From Bugula neritina (Eukaryota > Bryozoa > Gymnolaemata > Cheilostomatida > Bugulidae): DNA of 64,000 bases. Below are positions 11,786 to 24,022 of this stretch, in pieces. The DNA lies in assembly GCA_964035545.1 (NCBI GenBank), contig OZ037773.1, positions 6,763,251-6,827,250 of the forward strand, written 5' to 3'. Below the pieces are notes generated by a model, which saw only the letters and a program-made list of their open reading frames with translations, was not told where the DNA came from and ran no database searches. The position numbers were made by a program, and so were the translations under genes. The stretch's first letter is position 1. Each line of letters begins with the position of its first letter.

Positions 11786-14297
11786 ATGGATTCTTCAATA
11801 ATTGAAAAAAATACACAGAATGTTACTTTAAGTAGTAATGCTTTAGTAATATAGCAGGGTACATAATAAAGCTTTGGAGATTTTAAAACCTTTTCTTATT
11901 TTCTATAAAAGTATATATTAAGTTTATAATTACATATTTTGTAAAAATATATAGTACAAGCCTAAAATGTTATATGTATCTATACCTTAACTTCTTAAAA
12001 CATAATTTTCAGCTATATTAAATGCAGTTACATATTATTTTTGTAAATTTTAAATATTTCCATGCAATTGAAAGTTTGCTAGCCTCTGCATATATTTTTT
12101 TCAATTTTTTATAAATCATGCAATTTTGTGATAAAATTTATGTAAATAATTATTCTATTGTTTTCATTTACTAACCTCAGAAATGTAAAACTAAATCTAG
12201 CACTCTGCTAGTTTTTACAGTTTAAGTGTTTTTCTATTTCAAATATGCATTTATAACTAATTATATTATTACCCAAATGTTTATAGTAGTTTTATAATTG
12301 GCACTATACATTATATAGGCTTTATGCAATCTTTATAATATTTTATATTTGGTATGTTCCGTATTTTAAAAAATAAATGATATATAGTTGAGCATGAATT
12401 AGAAAGTATAATTCATAGTCCGAAGGTAATTGGTGGAGTATGTATGATACTTATTGCGACACTAAATTAAAATTCTGAATCAATGTTTGTGTAAGTAGCT
12501 TTATAAAAAATAGATTTCACACTTAGTTGAGAAATTATTTTGATACTGTTAAATGTTTAAATACACTGAGTGAACATTTTTTAGATAATCGCTTTTAATT
12601 TTAAAGTTTCAGTGAAAATGAAAAATAATCAGTAAGCGTCGAAAGCATATAAAGTCCGCAGTGTAAACCCTTGATACTTTTCATCACTATATAATGTCGA
12701 AGAATGAAGATTTCTTTAAATGTCCTTTGAGAAGGGCTAAAGTATGACAACTCTAAAGAAAAAGTTCTATTTTAATCTTGGTTGATAGCAATACTAGAAA
12801 CTTTCAAACTACCTTGAAGGAAAAGTGCAAGGGGCCACATCATAGCTTGTACCAGCTTATAGAATACATTTTTGGTGCTTGTATAAAAGTAGACTTTCAT
12901 GATAGCAACGTGCTAATATGCATGAGCAATGTGCTTTTAAATTGACAAATGATAGGGTAAAAGGAACAGAATTATAAAGGATTTTAAAGTCCATTTGTGT
13001 ACATGTGATTAATTATTTGGGCATCAGCACCTATAGTGATGCATCTCATATCACTATCTATAACTCTTACAGTATAGCCCCACGTCTACCCGAGAAATAT
13101 GTACATACAATATAATCCCTTATATACCTCATAACTATGTATATACAGTATGACCCCCTGTCTACCACACAGTTATGCACATACAGTATAACCCCCTATA
13201 TACCCCACATAACTATGTACATACAACATAATTCTCTAAATTTTACAAATGTAGCAGACGAAATTTCTAAGATTGAGCACTATATTGAACAGAAAAGCAA
13301 TAATTAGAGACAAAACTAATATTTGGATTATGCTTGTAAAGAATAATCCACCCTAAAATTAACTGTAGGACTTTTCAACCATAAAGGATGTTTATTAACC
13401 ACGTTGTATTTCATTTTCTAAATATTTTGCTAGCAGTTTTAGCTTGCAGTTTACAGCTTGTACCAAAAGTTCTACTTAAAACAACAAACTTTAAATCAAT
13501 TTGATATTACTAGCTGAGGTGAAAACTACTGATATAAATTTAGAAGATCTCAGAGTTTGTAAAAGAATGGTTTATCAGAATTCACCATCAAACAAAAATA
13601 ATCATGTATTAATGTTATTAAAGAGATAGGATTATCATTGCCAACAAAGACACATAGTTATATAATCAACTTAAAAGATAATAAAACTCCGAAGTATTTA
13701 ACTTGAGGGAAAATATAATCTTCTAATGTAAATTACAATAGTAATAAAATATAGCATTCTTTCACATAAACTTAAGAATGTTTGTCAGATAAGCTAATAA
13801 AAGTCTTCAATTTTATTTTTTATTATGCAAAACTTTACAAACAGAACAATAATATTTATGTTAATGTGTAGGTACTTCAAATCTTTGATTGCTTCAATTC
13901 TCATAAGATATGTTTCATCAGTCATGTTTCTTTAATGTGCATACTGAAAATAGGACCAATGAATAAGGTTTTATGCAAACGCATGTGGATCTTAAATAGA
14001 GTTCATCATTTGAGCTATAAACTATATGCGACATACAAATTATATGAGATAATATTTTTGAAGAGAGAAATAAAATACAAGGCACAAACCACGAATATAT
14101 TTATTCCTAATGGAGTTCCCTGCTTCTAAAATATAAACGCACGAGATAAAGGAAATATCATGCTTTGTTGTCTCTCGTACCTGATATAAAACAAAGTAAA
14201 ATTGGAATATAATTTCAAGTTTATTATGTTATAAACGAGATCTAAAAAGAACCATTATTTGGAATTAAGGATTTATTAGCGCGCTTCACAACAACTA
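11786..14297. other. Opsin 3' UTR and intergenic region
   Basis: Very AT-rich. AATAAA occurs in ACATAATAAAGC about 80 bases after the opsin stop and is a plausible poly(A) signal. Apart from a roughly 53-bp tandem repeat at 13070-13240, no exon, RNA gene or element could be supported. Confidence 0.5.
13070..13240. repeat. Tandem repeat, about 53 bp unit, three copies
   Basis: Three diverged copies carrying the shared pieces ACAGTATAACCCCC and CATAACTATGTACATAC. It lies between the opsin gene and the tRNA gene and has no coding content. Confidence 0.75.
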
Positions 14298-14369
14298 AGC
14301 AGAGTGGCGCAGTGGAAGCGTGCTGGGCCCATAACCCAGAGGTCGGTGGATCGAAACCACTCTCTGCTA
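14298..14369 (+). tRNA. Initiator tRNA-Met (anticodon CAT)
   Basis: A complete 72-nt cloverleaf. The acceptor AGCAGAG pairs with CTCTGCT and the discriminator is A. The anticodon stem is CTGGG/CCCAG with loop CCCATAA. The T-arm is GTGG/CCAC around the loop ATCGAAA. The A1:U72 pair, three consecutive G:C pairs at the base of the anticodon stem, and A54/A60 in the T-loop are the classic eukaryotic initiator determinants and exclude elongator tRNA-Met. There is no intron, and eight T residues follow immediately. It stands alone between the opsin and Dispatched genes. Confidence 0.97.
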
Positions 14370-14370
14370 G

Positions 14371-14378
14371 TTTTTTTT
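14371..14378 (+). terminator. RNA polymerase III terminator of tRNA-iMet
   Basis: A run of eight T residues starts two bases after the tRNA discriminator, in the place expected for pol III termination. Confidence 0.9.
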
Positions 14379-16574
14379 GTTAAATTAATAAATGATATTA
14401 TCAGCAAAATACCCACCAGTGGTGCAAAGAAATTGATTTTACTTTCTTGAAATAATTGATTGCTGTAAAAAGCCTCCCCCAACACCAGTAGCTTCAACTA
14501 GCTACAGTAACACGTCCTGCCCAACCTGGTAGTTGTTGACTTTTCAAGTACACCTCAAATTAAGCTCCTAACTCATTGTTGTTTGGTGAGAATCTATATC
14601 TTTTCAAATAACCACTTAGCACAAATATTTAACTTCAATGTACTGATATCATTATTAAAATCTACTGTGGCATTAGCTCTTTTGCAACCAACATAAATAA
14701 AACAAACTTTGTTATATTTTGTAGCATATAAAGATTTCATTTGCTATTTCAAAGAAATTATGTTATGAACTACTTTGAGCCTTTGGTTCTATATTACTTG
14801 GTGTTTGAAATATTATGCTATTCTACTTCATACACTCATTGCTTACAAGCAGTGCACTTGTATGCAAAAAGTGGTTCTAGTAATTACTGTATAGTAAGTT
14901 TAGGCGTAAATAGCATAAAGTAAATTTATTTTTCCAAGCAGACCCTCATATATAAGTAATGATGCTACAAATAAGCGTATAGGAATGGTAGCACATATTG
15001 TTAAATTAAATTGCGCAGAAGGCAACATATTTATCAGCACCTACAACTAACATTGTCATAATGAATTTCGATCTCATGAATGAAGCGAGTTTTCACAAAA
15101 ATTGTGTTGTTTTATTTAAAAAAAACCTTTGTTTGCCTAACGTTCGATTAAAATAGTGTTGAAAATCTTGCGGAGTTGTTTAACCCTACCAATTAGCAAT
15201 AAATAAACTGCGTAGCTGGAACCGTTACATCAACTCATGTTTAACATGTCGCTATTGGGTATGATGATGAAAGCTTTTACCATTGGTCAGCATAAAAAAC
15301 ATAGCTGAAAGAAAATAGTTTCACTTCGACTTATACATTTGAAAGTGAAATATAATTATTAATGAGTATTACTATTACTATTAGTATTAGTATTATAAGT
15401 GTGTTTTAGTTGGATGGTATACTAATTAGTTTCAAGAGTGAGTAAGTGGTGTAATTGCAAAAGTCTAAAATAGGATACTGACTATGAGTATCAATCAAGA
15501 ATCGAGTAACTCATTGTCAGTGTGAATCACTCACATCTATTACTATTAGTATTACTATTAGTGACTATTACTATTATTATTAGTATTACTATTGAAATTT
15601 ACACCAGGCTTCACAGTAAGTGTAATGGTAACTAAAACTTTTAGTTAATCATAATGATAATGCAATAGTTTTTAGGACTTACTATTATACTGGAAGATAG
15701 CAAAACTGCTAATACTCCATAAATATAAATTATATCTATTAATTGGCGAGGTGAACATAACTTTCAAATTAACTTCAGTACAACTAGTGGTATAACTGAT
15801 TAGTATTACTATTATTGTTAATATAAGTATGATTTTACTGCTCCAAATAAATGTAGACAATGTTTAGATAGCAGTTTTTATTACAGCATGAATAAATAAA
15901 CCTCACTTTTTCCAGTGTAACATGTAACAACTGTGTAAGATTATAAGATCACTTTTAGATGGTGAAGTCTGCTTGATTCGGTCTGAAGATCATCAATATA
16001 ATGATTTGATTGATTGATTGATTTAACATTTTGATTATGATATTGTAATGAATGCAAAAATATATTACTATTAGTATCACTGTTTTTCTTAGATGGGAAG
16101 CTGATCTAAATTACCGCTTGTTGAGAAGAAGAAAAAAAATATTAGCTCAAAACCAAAAATTATATTTTAAATACTTAATTTCTAGCTGCCAAGTTTTATC
16201 ATGGAATTGACATTTAACAGTTTTTTATAATATTCAATTTTTTGCATAATCAAAGTTTTTATCTCTGATTTAGATTACAACTTTTCAGATTAGCCATGAG
16301 CAGTTGAGGTCCTTTTCCTATGAATAGTGGCTGTAGTTTGTAATGGCTTCCTTGTACACAAATGGTTTTTATAGTGGAATGGTATTTTACTTTGTCAGTA
16401 TTTAGACTGCAACAAGTGTGGTTAATGTAACATGTAATATGAAGTGTAGTATTATGTATTGTCTGAATTTTACTACTCAAAACATTATTTATATGCTACA
16501 GCATTGCAAGAATGGCCCTTAGACCTTAGAAATTACATCACAACTGCCCACACATTGACGAAACTGGCCATCGA
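14379..16574. other. Intergenic region with ACT/ATT simple repeats
   Basis: No gene is supported. Short runs of TACTATTAG-type trinucleotides occur at about 15360-15400, 15538-15595 and 15803-15825, and a GATT run at about 16005-16022. The interval 16505-16588 is less AT-rich than its surroundings and has an open frame; see the candidate first exon of Dispatched. Confidence 0.5.
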
Positions 16575-16588
16575 ATGGGTAGATCTAG
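16575..16588 (+). other. Candidate first coding exon of the Dispatched gene
   Basis: The first firm Dispatched exon (18313) needs an upstream exon ending in phase 2. ATGGGTAGATCTAG followed by gtatat fits: it reads Met-Gly-Arg-Ser then a split Arg, has a fair start context (CGA ATG G), and its frame upstream is closed by a TAG about 45 bases earlier. This would give a protein with almost no cytoplasmic N-terminus, whereas vertebrate Dispatched has a long one. The same interval is open in another frame (16507-16588), so a different upstream exon remains possible. Transcript data would decide. Confidence 0.3.
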
Positions 16589-16619
16589 GTATATACTAAC
16601 ACCTTGATTCATAATCAAC

Positions 16620-16985
16620 TTTTAACTATAGCATTCCATAAATTATATTACAGTATTCTATAAATTATATTACAGTATTTTATATATTATATTACAGCAT
16701 TTTATATAGTGTATTACAGAATTCTATAACGTATATTAAATCGTTCTATATACATAATATTACAACATTATATATACATTGTATTAAAACATTCTATGCA
16801 TTGTATTACATCATTCTATAAAGTATAATACAGCCTTCTATAAAGTATAATACAGCATTCTATAAAGTATAATACAGTATTCTATAAAGTATAATACAGC
16901 ATTCTATAAAGTATAATACAGTATTTTATAAAGTATAATACAGCATTCTATAAAGTATATTACAGCATTCTATATAGTATACTTT
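16620..16985. repeat. Minisatellite, about 22 bp unit
   Basis: More than a dozen copies of a unit close to GCATTCTATAAAGTATAATACA; the left part is more diverged. If the candidate exon at 16575 is real, the array lies in the first Dispatched intron and starts about 30 bases after the donor. Confidence 0.85.
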
Positions 16986-17684
16986 CATGTAAATGAGTTT
17001 GAGCAGTCATTGCATTTCTTCCTTGTTTTTATCTGATGACTGGTTTATCTTATATAAACAATTATAACATTGTATGGGCTTGCTATTCACAGTGCAGTTA
17101 TAATTGCTGATACCCTTATCTGTTGTTTTAGCTATGCTTTAGTTTTCCCATCACTAGACATGGTAATTAGTGAGTTAATTTCTGTCACCGTCATGGCTGT
17201 ACATATTATATTTTGTTGCTATGAGGAATAATGAGAATCCATTTATTATTTGTCAATTGTCATGTCACTCATGATGTCACATGTCACTCACCATGTCACA
17301 AACATCCTAATGATCTCTCAGCTGCTGGATTTTTCTAAAGCCAAACTTGGTTACCATGTGAAAACAAATTGGAATAATTGATGAGAATTTCCATATAGTT
17401 TTTACTTCTTTAAAGTATTATTATGTTTATTCATATTTTAATTATTAAATTTTCAAAGCACACACACAAGCGCACACATACAAATATATAAATATACAAA
17501 AACATTCATGTATTCATATACATATACATATACGTAAGCTATGGGACCACATGTGTATGAAGCAACTGCTGACGCTGTCAACTTGTCCTGCTGTCATAAA
17601 TCATCTGGATACTAAATAGTTTATGCTCACAGAGAGTTCTATTGGTATGAGCTGTTGCTAACCAGCTGTGCTGTTTTAAGTGCT

Positions 17685-18312
17685 TTACTGTATTGCTGTA
17701 GGTATAATATTGTAATACTGTAAGTGTGCTAGTTCAATGCTGTAGGTAAAATACTGTAATATCGTAGGTATAATACTGTAATATCGTAGGTATAATACTG
17801 TAATATCGTAGGTATAATACTGTAATATCGTAGGTATAATATTGTATTGTTGTAGGTATACTATTGTAATACTGTAGGTGTGATACTGTAATGCTGTATA
17901 TGTAATACTGGACACTGTTGGTAAAACTTTGGTGTGCTGTAAATAACTTTGGTGTGCTGAAGGTAACTTTGGTGTGATGTAGGTATATTAGTGTAGTGCA
18001 GTAGTCAACTCTTCTATGCTGTAGGTAACTTTGCTGTGATGTAGGTAACTTTGCTGTGCTGTAGGTATACTAGTGTTGTGCTGTAGGGAACTTTGCTGTG
18101 CTGTAGGTATAATATTGCAATGCTGTAGGTATACTGGTGCTGTGCTGTAGGTAACTTTGCTGTGCTGTAGAGAACTTTGCTGTGCTGTAGGTATAATATT
18201 GCAATGCTGTAGGTAACTTTGCTGTGATGTAGGTAACTTTGCTGTGATGTAGGTAACTTTGCTGTGATGTAGGTAACTTTACTGTGCTGTAGGTAACTTT
18301 ACTGTGCTGTAG
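17685..18312. repeat. Minisatellite ending exactly at a Dispatched splice acceptor
   Basis: Two related unit types follow each other: about 22 bp (ATATCGTAGGTATAATACTGTA) on the left, written here in two pieces as ATATCGTAGG and TATAATACTGTA, then 20 bp units of the form CTGTGATGTAGGTAACTTTG. Nearly every unit contains TGTAG/GTA. The last unit's GCTGTAG is the acceptor of the Dispatched exon starting at 18313, whose own first bases are GTA. Translated frames on either strand are low-complexity products of the repeat, not genes. Confidence 0.9.
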
Positions 18313-21300
18313 GTATGCTGAGTTGCTCACGCACTATCCTGTACCCATACTTGCTGTTATACTAGTTGTTGTCTGCTCCTGCACTCTACTCAGTGTCCTT
18401 GTAGCTAAACCTCCAGACTTTTCTGATCCCCTGCAGGTTGGTGTTCTCTACATTATTTAATCACCCTCATTTATTATACTAATTTAATGTTAGAATCAAT
18501 TACTTGCTTATATCTGTCTGTTTTATTAAAAGAAGGAATGGTTTCAATATAGCCTAATTATTAAAACATTATAATTAAAAATCAGTCAAATGTGGAAATT
18601 CTAATTTGGTCTGTATTTCTTCCCAGACTATTAATTACCTCCCAGTTTAAGATTAGGTGTGGCCGCAGTGCCTTGTGTGTAATTATCGCTAGCCTTATGT
18701 TAGTATACTTTTAAGCTTGTGGTTTTGAGGGTGCTGAGTCAGACCTGTCCATAACTTAGGAACACCCTTAGCCCTAGAAAACAGGTTATATAGCTGATGC
18801 GTCTGCATATAGAAACAATTCACCCCCAGATGTTGTACTGGTGAATCTATGCTGGAGAGCGCAGGCTATGTGGTTCCTATCAGTCGCAGTTAACTCATGA
18901 CTCATAGCACTATAAAATCATCTGGCAGCACCTTTGTACAGAGTAGTCAGCAGCCCGAATGATTGTTAGAAAAGTTGCTGGGTAAATGACAGCCGTTTAG
19001 TAACTCATGAGTCGGGGGGCAGCTCTCGGTAGAATTATCAGAACTCACTTGGTAGCAGTAGTAGTTACACAAGTTGGTAAAATACTACTGTTTTGGCAGT
19101 TTTAATCAACGGAAATAGTATCAACCTCACGCATTCTGAATATACATAACTGGCTAAATTCTAACTTGATCTTTGACTCTAATAACTAGTAAATTTGCTT
19201 CATGAAATAATCTTTATAGTGAGGTGACAATTCCACTTTGTTCTAATAAGGCTAGCGATTAAATGCAAGCTAAGTTTTGTTTATCAACAGTTTGGGAATC
19301 GAACATATTTCTATAATCCTACATAATAACCATGAAATCCAGTCTAACATATAGTTGAAACCATGCAATAGTAATTGCTATGCCGTATCTCATAGCAAAG
19401 ACAGCAGCTGACCCGATGTATTTAGGTCAGCTAGACATATGTGTTGACAGAAATGATGGTGTAATTTTTATATTCTAACTTCTCAATCAACTCCTACACA
19501 TACTAGCAAGATATACCGCTGTGGGAATACTGGCTAGGCTTGTAAGTTGCCCTCCCTTTGTAAGTAAGCTAATGGAATATTGTCTAGTGACAAAGTGAAA
19601 GGCTGCTGGAGAGTTTACAAGTAGTTTGGGACATTTTAATGACAGCCTGTCTCCTACATGGATGCTGTACAGATGAATTTGTGGTATCAGTTTGCATGGA
19701 CATATGGTTGGTTTCATTCAACTGTTTCCAGACATGGAACAAAGAATCCATTGGCATAAACTTGGAAACTGGTGCTAATCATTGTAGAATGTTGTATTCT
19801 TCACAGTCATTGCAGTGAATAAGGAAGCTACACATATCTGTTTAGTCAGTTATATGTTTTGACAGCTAGCTATGTTGTATACTGGGGCATGTGTTCCTTG
19901 TAGTCATAATTGTTATGATTTGTTTGTAGTTAGAAATTGTAAGGTTACTGAAAGTTGACAAGGAACTTTAGTCCAGAGCATATAGTACAATCCCACCCCA
20001 ACTGTAGGCTTTAGGTTTAATTTGATTATATAGTCTGAGTCCATTGCAAGTTTAGTCTGGGTTTTATGACTGTAGGGATTTATACCGAGGTACACGGATA
20101 TCCACAGCTCTTACAGGGCATGGCATAGTTTAGTAGAAAACACAGCCATCAGTTCTGGATCACGTGACCTTTTGACCTTCTATCCTCTGGACGAGAAGGC
20201 AACTGCTGGAACATGGAACACAACGACCTCTACAGTTAATGAACTACATCAAAGGCTTCGAAGTATGTAACTTGATGTAACAGGTCATGGTGTGTGATGG
20301 GCGTAGAGGTACCAGTAAATCTTGTACTGATTTGATCTAACAACTAAAAGTTCAATATCAATCTTTGCACTCATATTGAATTGATTTTATTTAGAGTTGC
20401 CTTCTCTCTCACGGTCACTGTAAATAACTGAATTAAAGCATACATGTTCAAGCTAATAATTTTAATATGTGTTTTCAACATTATAAAATAACTCATTGTG
20501 TCTTACATCTTAAACATTTAAACTGCATGTTTATGCAATTAATGAATAATTGGTTATATTTTATTACTCCATTGTTTCACTGTTCTACTTCATTTTAATT
20601 GAATTAGTTAAATCTGATAATGGAAAAGCACTTTTACTGCGGTTATCACTTGACAAATTCGAGCTATCATTTTAAATATGTTAGACTGTGCTCCTCAAAT
20701 CTGTGAAATATCATTGGCATATCTCGCAGGAATTTCCTCGATTGATGCGAGTAATGAGTCGGATAGTGACATCACTTCCTATGGAACGACAACTCCTGAT
20801 TTCTATGCTCCGTTCACCGGAAGAGTTTTATCTCGTAAAGAGCAGTTTTTCTGTGATTCCAAACCTCGTGAGTTTCCTAACACAGTGCAGCTGTGTTTCT
20901 GACATCCTGTTTTCTATTCTTTAACTAAAAATCTTGAAGTTCTTTATGACTTTAGTTGTGTCAAGCACTTTATATATGTGAGATGTATACTGTATCATGT
21001 GTATTTATTATAGATGATACACGTATTTTATGTGGTACGCAGCTGTAATTGCAATGGGTTAATTGTACTACCTAATTATGTGAATCTTTCATCTCCTTTT
21101 TTGCTTCTGCTGTCCATAATTACTGGACACATTTACTCAGTTCTTACTATTTTTAGCTTCCTAGTAATTGACAACTTATTATAACATTACCATGTCTTGT
21201 AAAGTTTTTTGTGCCTTCAAATTAATTAATTAATCACTATTCGATATTGGTTCAACTTAAGTTTGACAAAGACGCTGTGTTATGTGCTCCAGTTTCTATC

Positions 21301-24022
21301 TCATTGACTTACCATTGCAGGGGGAGGCTACGCGCAGTTGGCCTTCAGTACCAGTGAAGACATTTACAAGATGAACTTTGACACGTTTACTCAACTTTGC
21401 CAACTGCAGACAGATGTAGAGTCATCAGAATATTACAAGCCTGTCTGCCTGTTTGACTGTATGTGTCGGAGTTTCTCATTGGTCAACTATGTAGCCTATC
21501 TGTCCAATAGGAGTTCATGCTTTGATGTCACTCAACCCGATCTGACATCCACATTGCAGCTCCTTCAATATTGCTACACTTTTTATGAGACTATTCCGTT
21601 TGACTGCTGGTACGGTGGTGGAATGTTTCACTCGGCGCGCTGTAATGTTAGTGACCGGTGTGCTAACGAAGCTATATTCGAGGTCTACCACTATATCATA
21701 AGCACTGATAAACCCATCACTCTTACTTTTTTACACATGGCGCAAGGCAAGCCTACTTATTCTTTATACACAGAGCTACGTAACGTCATATCGAAAAGTA
21801 GAAACAAAAATGTTCACCTGATGGCCTTGAACTTTGGTCTTAAAGAATACGAATTTGAGTTGTCACTCACATCTGACATCTGCTGGATTAGTCTTGCGTT
21901 GGTCGTTGTAGTACTCATTATTTGGGTTTACACTGAGTCTGTGTTCATTACGTTCATGGCCTGCACGTCTATGGCTTTCACAATTATACTCAGTTATACA
22001 CTGTATCAGTTTGTGTTTCATATAGAATACTTTCCTTTTCTCAATTTATTGGCAACTATTGTGGTGATCGGTATTGGGGCTGATGACTTGTTCATCTACT
22101 GGAAGACATGGGTCTCCATCAAACACAGTCGAAATGCTAGTATACTTGAGCGAATCGTAACGTACACTTTTGAGCACGCTTCCACGGCCATGTTTGTTAC
22201 CAGCGCCAGCACGGCTACTGCTTTCTTTGCCTGTACATACACGGACATTGTTTCCATGCGCTGTTTCTGTATATATGCCGGAACATGTGTGCTCGTGCAT
22301 TACGTCATTGTCATTACTTGGCTTCCTGCATGCGTAGTGATCTATGAGAAATACGCTTTGAGGGGTTGCCATGTATTTGGAAAAGAAAGCAAAGTTGGCA
22401 AATTATTTCGCTCCATTCATTCTCGGTTGACCAGACTTTCACGCTTTCTTCTCAACAGACAATCAATAATTGCTACCATATCCTATGCCTGGCTTCCTTT
22501 ATTTCTCGTCATTAGTGTTGGTGGTGCTATCGCTCTCTTTGGTTGGCCTAGACTATCCCCTCCATCATCAGATACCTTCCAGATGCTGTCTTTTAGACAT
22601 CCGTTTGAAGTTTTTGATAGAGAGGTGAGAAAACACGTGAACTTCTTGTCCTCCTACGCCTCTCTTCCGATCACATTTGTATTTGGAGTAAGCAAAGCTT
22701 TTAACGGAGGCTACTTTGACATCAAATCACACGGCTCGTTGGTTCTTCAACCTCTGCCTGACCTTTCACTTCCTGAAACACAGCTTTGGTTCTCTAACTT
22801 CTGTTGGGAACTTAGGCAACAAGATTTCTTTGACAATTCAATTACCCAATCACATGGCTGTTTTGTGGAAGAGCTCCGTGCATGGATTACAGTTAGATCA
22901 TGCGCCTCTGATTTGTGCTGCCAAGATTTAGTATTTCCATACAACCAGTCCGTATTCTCATATTGTCTTGACAAGTATACGGCAGCTACCATGACTTATG
23001 GGCATACTGTTGCTTCTCCTGGTGTCAGGTACAAAAATAATAAACCAGCTACTGTAATTATCAGCTTTCAGTCGAATGTAAAGGCTGACTACAACTACGA
23101 TATGATGGAGAACTTTCACAAAAATGTCTCTACATTCCTACAGAAAGTAACTGCCAATACAGAGATGAGCATGAAGCTGTATAAGCCTTTCTTCACTGCA
23201 TCTGGAGGATTATTATTTTATGATGTTCAGTCAACATTGCTGAGGTCCTTGCCATTGTCTTTAGCAGTCGTGTTGTTGGCATCATCCATTATTGTGTTTG
23301 TCACCACTTTAAATATACTTTTAACTGTTGCTGCGCTCATTACTATTTCTTGTTCTTTACTCACTACCTTGGGTATCCTTTCTTTGTTGGGCTGGGAATT
23401 AAATATTCTTGAATCAGTTATAATGTCGCTGGCTGTTGGTCTTTCAATGGACTTTCCTTTGCATGTGGCTGTGGCGTACAGAATCTCGCCTCTCACTCAA
23501 GACAGGAAGCAGCGAGTAATGACGAGTTTGCGTCATGTTGGAGGATGTTTAACGGCGGCTATGCTCACAACACTGGTGGCTGGTATCTGTATGCTGCCTG
23601 CCCAGGTTGTTGCTTATGTCAAGCTTGGCACCTTTCTTACTTTAGTCATTATCTCCTCTTGGCTTTACTCCATGTTTTTTATGCCTTCCCTACTCATTCA
23701 TATTGGTCCAGTCGGATCATTCTTGCAACTCAGGTTTAAATGTTGTGGAAGAAACCGCCGTCGTTCACCTAAAGATTCTGCGGACAAAGCTACTTATTCT
23801 GACGAGATCTCTTCAGAGCTGACGCCATCTTTACCGATGACCACTTCACGGTCACCATTAGCTCCAGTTATTGAGGAATCAGCAGAAGAACTAGAGCTCA
23901 GTAAATTAGAGCAGATAACTCCAGCTAGTGCTTTACTGGAGCCTAGAAATATGGCCAGATCAGAACTGTCCTATAGCCGACTAAGTCCTATCGTAGAAAC
24001 ATATGAAAGTGACGAGCCTTAG
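18313..24022 (+). CDS. disp: Dispatched homolog (RND-family Hedgehog release transporter)
   Basis: Multi-pass plasma-membrane protein of the Patched/RND superfamily that exports cholesterol-modified Hedgehog from producing cells. Exons: 18313-18436, 20076-20262, 20730-20867 and 21321-24022 (stop TAG), all phase-consistent, giving about 1050 codons. Numbering here assumes the candidate start at 16575. TM1 runs into the hallmark PDFSDPLQ, then GFIPRYTDIHSSYRAWHSLV. The first extracellular domain includes QFFCDSKP and NRSSC. The sterol-sensing region holds GIGADD (405-410), and the second half holds GLSMDF (861-866); the aspartates correspond to those mutated to inactivate mouse Disp1. The segment LNILESVIMSLAVGLSMDF and the later LPAQVVAYVKLGTF separate it from Patched and NPC1. 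The cytoplasmic tail is about 95 residues, much shorter than in vertebrates. The missing N-terminus before 18313 is the main uncertainty. Poly(A) signal candidate at 24511. Confidence 0.93.

Noticed and set aside
13935-14129. Short open frames in the opsin-tRNA interval (also 14276-14497 and 14741-14923)
   Set aside because: No homology, compositional signal or splice context; the second overlaps the tRNA gene on the opposite strand.
17685-18312. CRISPR-like array
   Set aside because: Units are directly adjacent without unique spacers, and the DNA is eukaryotic; these are minisatellites.
20085-20125. Apparent frameshift in Dispatched, with RGTRIS readable in one frame and AWHSLV in another
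   Set aside because: Starting the exon at 20076 gives GFIPRYTDIHSSYRAWHSLV in a single open phase-0 frame that joins PDFSDPLQ. The RGT reading is a coincidence in an unused frame.
22046-22372. Antisense open frames within the large Dispatched exon (also 22747-22992 and 23227-23496)
   Set aside because: Shadow frames of a long coding exon with no splice or domain support.
21321-24022. Patched or NPC1 instead of Dispatched
   Set aside because: The PDFSDPL motif, GIGADD and the ESVIMSLAVGLSMDF segment with its downstream AQVVAYVKLGTF are Dispatched-specific; the Patched and NPC1 patterns differ.
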